From: Idiomarina sp. MD25a
Lineage (GTDB): Bacteria > Pseudomonadota > Gammaproteobacteria > Enterobacterales > Alteromonadaceae
DNA: 64,000 bases
NCBI RefSeq assembly: GCF_001870515.1
Contig: NZ_MDGT01000002.1
Location: 540,768 to 604,767, forward strand
Direction: 5' to 3'
Shown here: positions 63,079-64,000 of the stretch, piece by piece
How the letters are laid out: each line of letters begins with the position of its first letter
Position numbering within the stretch: the stretch's first letter is position 1
The notes under the pieces: model-generated
The model's database searches: none
Told to the model about the DNA's origin: nothing
The model's input: the letters and a program-made list of their open reading frames with translations, nothing else
Made by a program: the position numbers and the translations under genes

Positions 63079-63488
63079 TTGAATTTAGAGACTTCCGAAC
63101 CCTGCTCGTTCACGTTTACGCCTTTAATTACAAAGAAGCAGCAAGCGATTTGGGTGTAACTACCAAAACCATTCATCGTTGGTATGAGAATAATAAAGCC
63201 CCTACCCATGTGGTTAAGTATTTAATGATAGTAGCGCGTGGTTATCTGCCTGACCGAGAGCCGTATATACGATGGTATATAAAAGGTGATTATATTCACA
63301 CACCCTACGGTCGTTTTTTAGCTGCGGAGCTTGAGTTTTTAAACCATTACAAATGGTCAGCGAGGCGTTACGCAGATATAGCCAGAAATCGAAGAGAGCG
63401 AATGCCTGACATAGAAAAAAGGCTTAAGGGTTTAATCGATGAAGCTTCCTCCATGTTATCTATGATCAGAAATTCAAAGGTTGGTTAG
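63075..63488 (+). CDS. Small HTH-like phage protein, possible regulator (DUF3653-like)
   Basis: 137 residues, starting within the rep stop (4-base overlap), so the two are translationally coupled. The N-terminal part YKEAASDLGVTTKTIHRWYEN (about 17-37) looks like a helix-turn-helix. The middle, WYIKGDYIHTPYGRFLAAEL, resembles DUF3653 proteins found in filamentous-phage genomes; I recall this from the family pattern and cannot search. A role in control of rep or of host takeover is plausible. The C-terminus is a basic helix. Confidence 0.75.
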   Translation: MIEFRDFRTLLVHVYAFNYKEAASDLGVTTKTIHRWYENNKAPTHVVKYLMIVARGYLPDREPYIRWYIKGDYIHTPYGRFLAAELEFLNHYKWSARRYADIARNRRERMPDIEKRLKGLIDEASSMLSMIRNSKVG

Positions 63489-63536
63489 CGGTAAGCAGGC
63501 AGACAAGCGGAAGCTGGCTGTCGGATTAGCGCTAAC
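63484..63536 (+). repeat. Spaced inverted repeat after the regulator gene
   Basis: GTTAGCG (63484-63490) and CGCTAAC (63530-63536) are inverted and 39 bases apart; the palindrome TTAGCGCTAA (63526-63535) is included. The 324-base stretch 63489-63812 has no convincing gene. This structure and the hairpin at 63630 may be part of the replication origin. Confidence 0.4.
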
Positions 63537-63629
63537 AAATTAGGTAAGTGACAAAGTGTCAAGCTATAACCAATGGTTATGACTCTAGTTTAGGACTTTT
63601 AGCGCCTGCTATCGCCTTACTGGGGGTTA

Positions 63630-63650
63630 TTAGGGGGCTTTGCCCCCTAA
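63630..63650 (+). other. Perfect GC-rich hairpin, candidate replication origin
   Basis: TTAGGGGGC (63630-63638) and GCCCCCTAA (63642-63650) pair exactly around TTT. Hairpins of this type are common at nick sites or second-strand origins of rolling-circle replicons. It stands in the non-coding 3' part of the element and has no T-run, so it is not a standard terminator. Confidence 0.5.
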
Positions 63651-63812
63651 TGGGTGACAAAATGACACGCATAATTAAACTCATTGATTCTAGGCTTCAG
63701 TGCGACCCCGATACGGTAAAAAGCCTTGTACCACGCCCTGCTAGACAAAAAATCCCGATATGATAGTCTTGATTCGACCGTGTGTCGTAACATATCTACT
63801 TATCCTTAAGTG

Positions 63813-63840
63813 CCTGATTTTAATATACATTATACGCAAT
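63813..63840 (-). other. Second dif-like att site with degenerate XerD arm
   Basis: Read on the minus strand it has the same XerC arm (ATTGCGTATAA) and centre (TGTATA) as the left site, but the XerD arm is TTAAAATCAGG, which shares little beyond the first three bases with TTATGTTAAAT. It marks the junction between the first unit and the next one and so shows the att site of the circular element. Confidence 0.85.
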
Positions 63841-64000
63841 CATGATTTAGCGTGGATTTAACACCAGCATTTAAACTTAAAAAAGCGTGTGTTTAGGCAA
63901 AAAAAGAAATGGATTAGCGACGTCCACCAGAGAAACTGGTTAGCGAAAATAGAAAACCCCCGCAGGTTCGGCAAAACCTCGGGGGCACGGTCACCTAGAA
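63821..64000 (+). mobile_element. Start of a second copy of the element (cut by the window edge)
   Basis: The last 180 bases equal 61998-62177 without a difference, including the GC-rich hairpin (63957-63985). It is either a second tandem satellite copy or the start of a related helper prophage that shares this control region. Confidence 0.88.

Larger units (their letters stand above)
61998..63820 (+). mobile_element. Satellite-like element integrated at dif (first copy, 1823 bases)
   Basis: The unit is bounded by two dif-like sites 1823 bases apart, and its first 180 bases recur exactly after the second one. It encodes a rolling-circle replication initiator and a coupled small regulator-like protein, with no integrase, coat, Zot-like or secretion gene. 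Such elements use the host XerC/XerD recombinases. The content fits a minimal satellite of a filamentous phage (like RS1 or TLC of Vibrio cholerae in principle, but smaller). The helper is not in the window. Confidence 0.85.

Noticed and set aside
63548..63763. 71-residue frame (GTG start) in the 3' part of the element
   Set aside because: It runs through a perfect hairpin, has no ribosome-binding site and shows no recognisable family. Non-coding origin sequence is the better reading, though a short piece from ATG 63661 cannot be excluded.

Overview
The window reads as a chromosomal segment of a free-living, respiring gammaproteobacterium. Gene order matches Escherichia coli and its relatives in many places: the yceD-rpmF-plsX-fab cluster, ydjA/sppA/ansA, divergent ppsR/ppsA next to ydiJ, and purB-hflD-mnmA-rluE. 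A cbb3 oxidase operon, leucine dehydrogenase, a class II DAHP synthase and a solute:sodium symporter point to a marine Alteromonadales-type bacterium, possibly Idiomarinaceae. The family-level guess is an inference from gene content only.

Layout. 1-9484 (+): end of a Maf/YceF gene, then yceD, rpmF, fatty-acid synthesis genes (plsX, fabH, fabD, fabG, acpP; no fabF), pabC, mltG, tmk, holB, an unrecognised small gene in the usual pilZ position, and tatD. 9485-17703: a double-hairpin terminator or small RNA, a lone prpD, then on the minus strand a sodium-dependent transporter, ansA, sppA and asnS, with ydjA on plus. 17803-23874: biotin genes, bioA divergent from bioB-F-C-D, with pepE convergent. 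24003-34659: htpX, class II DAHP synthase, a DUF1338 enzyme, ppsR/ppsA, ydiJ and leucine dehydrogenase. 34813-43390: roxA, purB, hflD, mnmA, rluE, two membrane/envelope genes, ttcA and uspE. 43469-50459: ccoNOQP-ccoHIS and a TauE/SafE-like partner. 50613-61636: a chemoreceptor, a fasciclin protein, an RND pump with its adaptor, azoR, two LysR regulators and a YeiH-type transporter.

The most notable part is the right end. At 61990-62017 there is a chromosomal dif site in the reverse orientation; its XerD arm and centre are identical to E. coli dif. An 1823-base element begins inside this site. It carries a rolling-circle (HUH, YxxxY) replication initiator, a translationally coupled small HTH-like protein and several hairpins, but no coat, assembly or integrase gene. 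At 63813-63840 a second dif-like site with a degenerate XerD arm follows, and then the first 180 bases of the element repeat exactly to the window end. This looks like a very small satellite of a filamentous phage (or similar replicon) that uses the host XerCD system, present as a tandem array or next to a related helper. The asymmetric att sites resemble the TLC-type mode of integration. The position also tells us that the window ends at the replication terminus.

Most of the rest is ordinary core genome. Small deviations worth noting are the missing fabF, the missing ccoG and fnr around the cbb3 operon, the orphan prpD and the unknown gene in the pilZ position.
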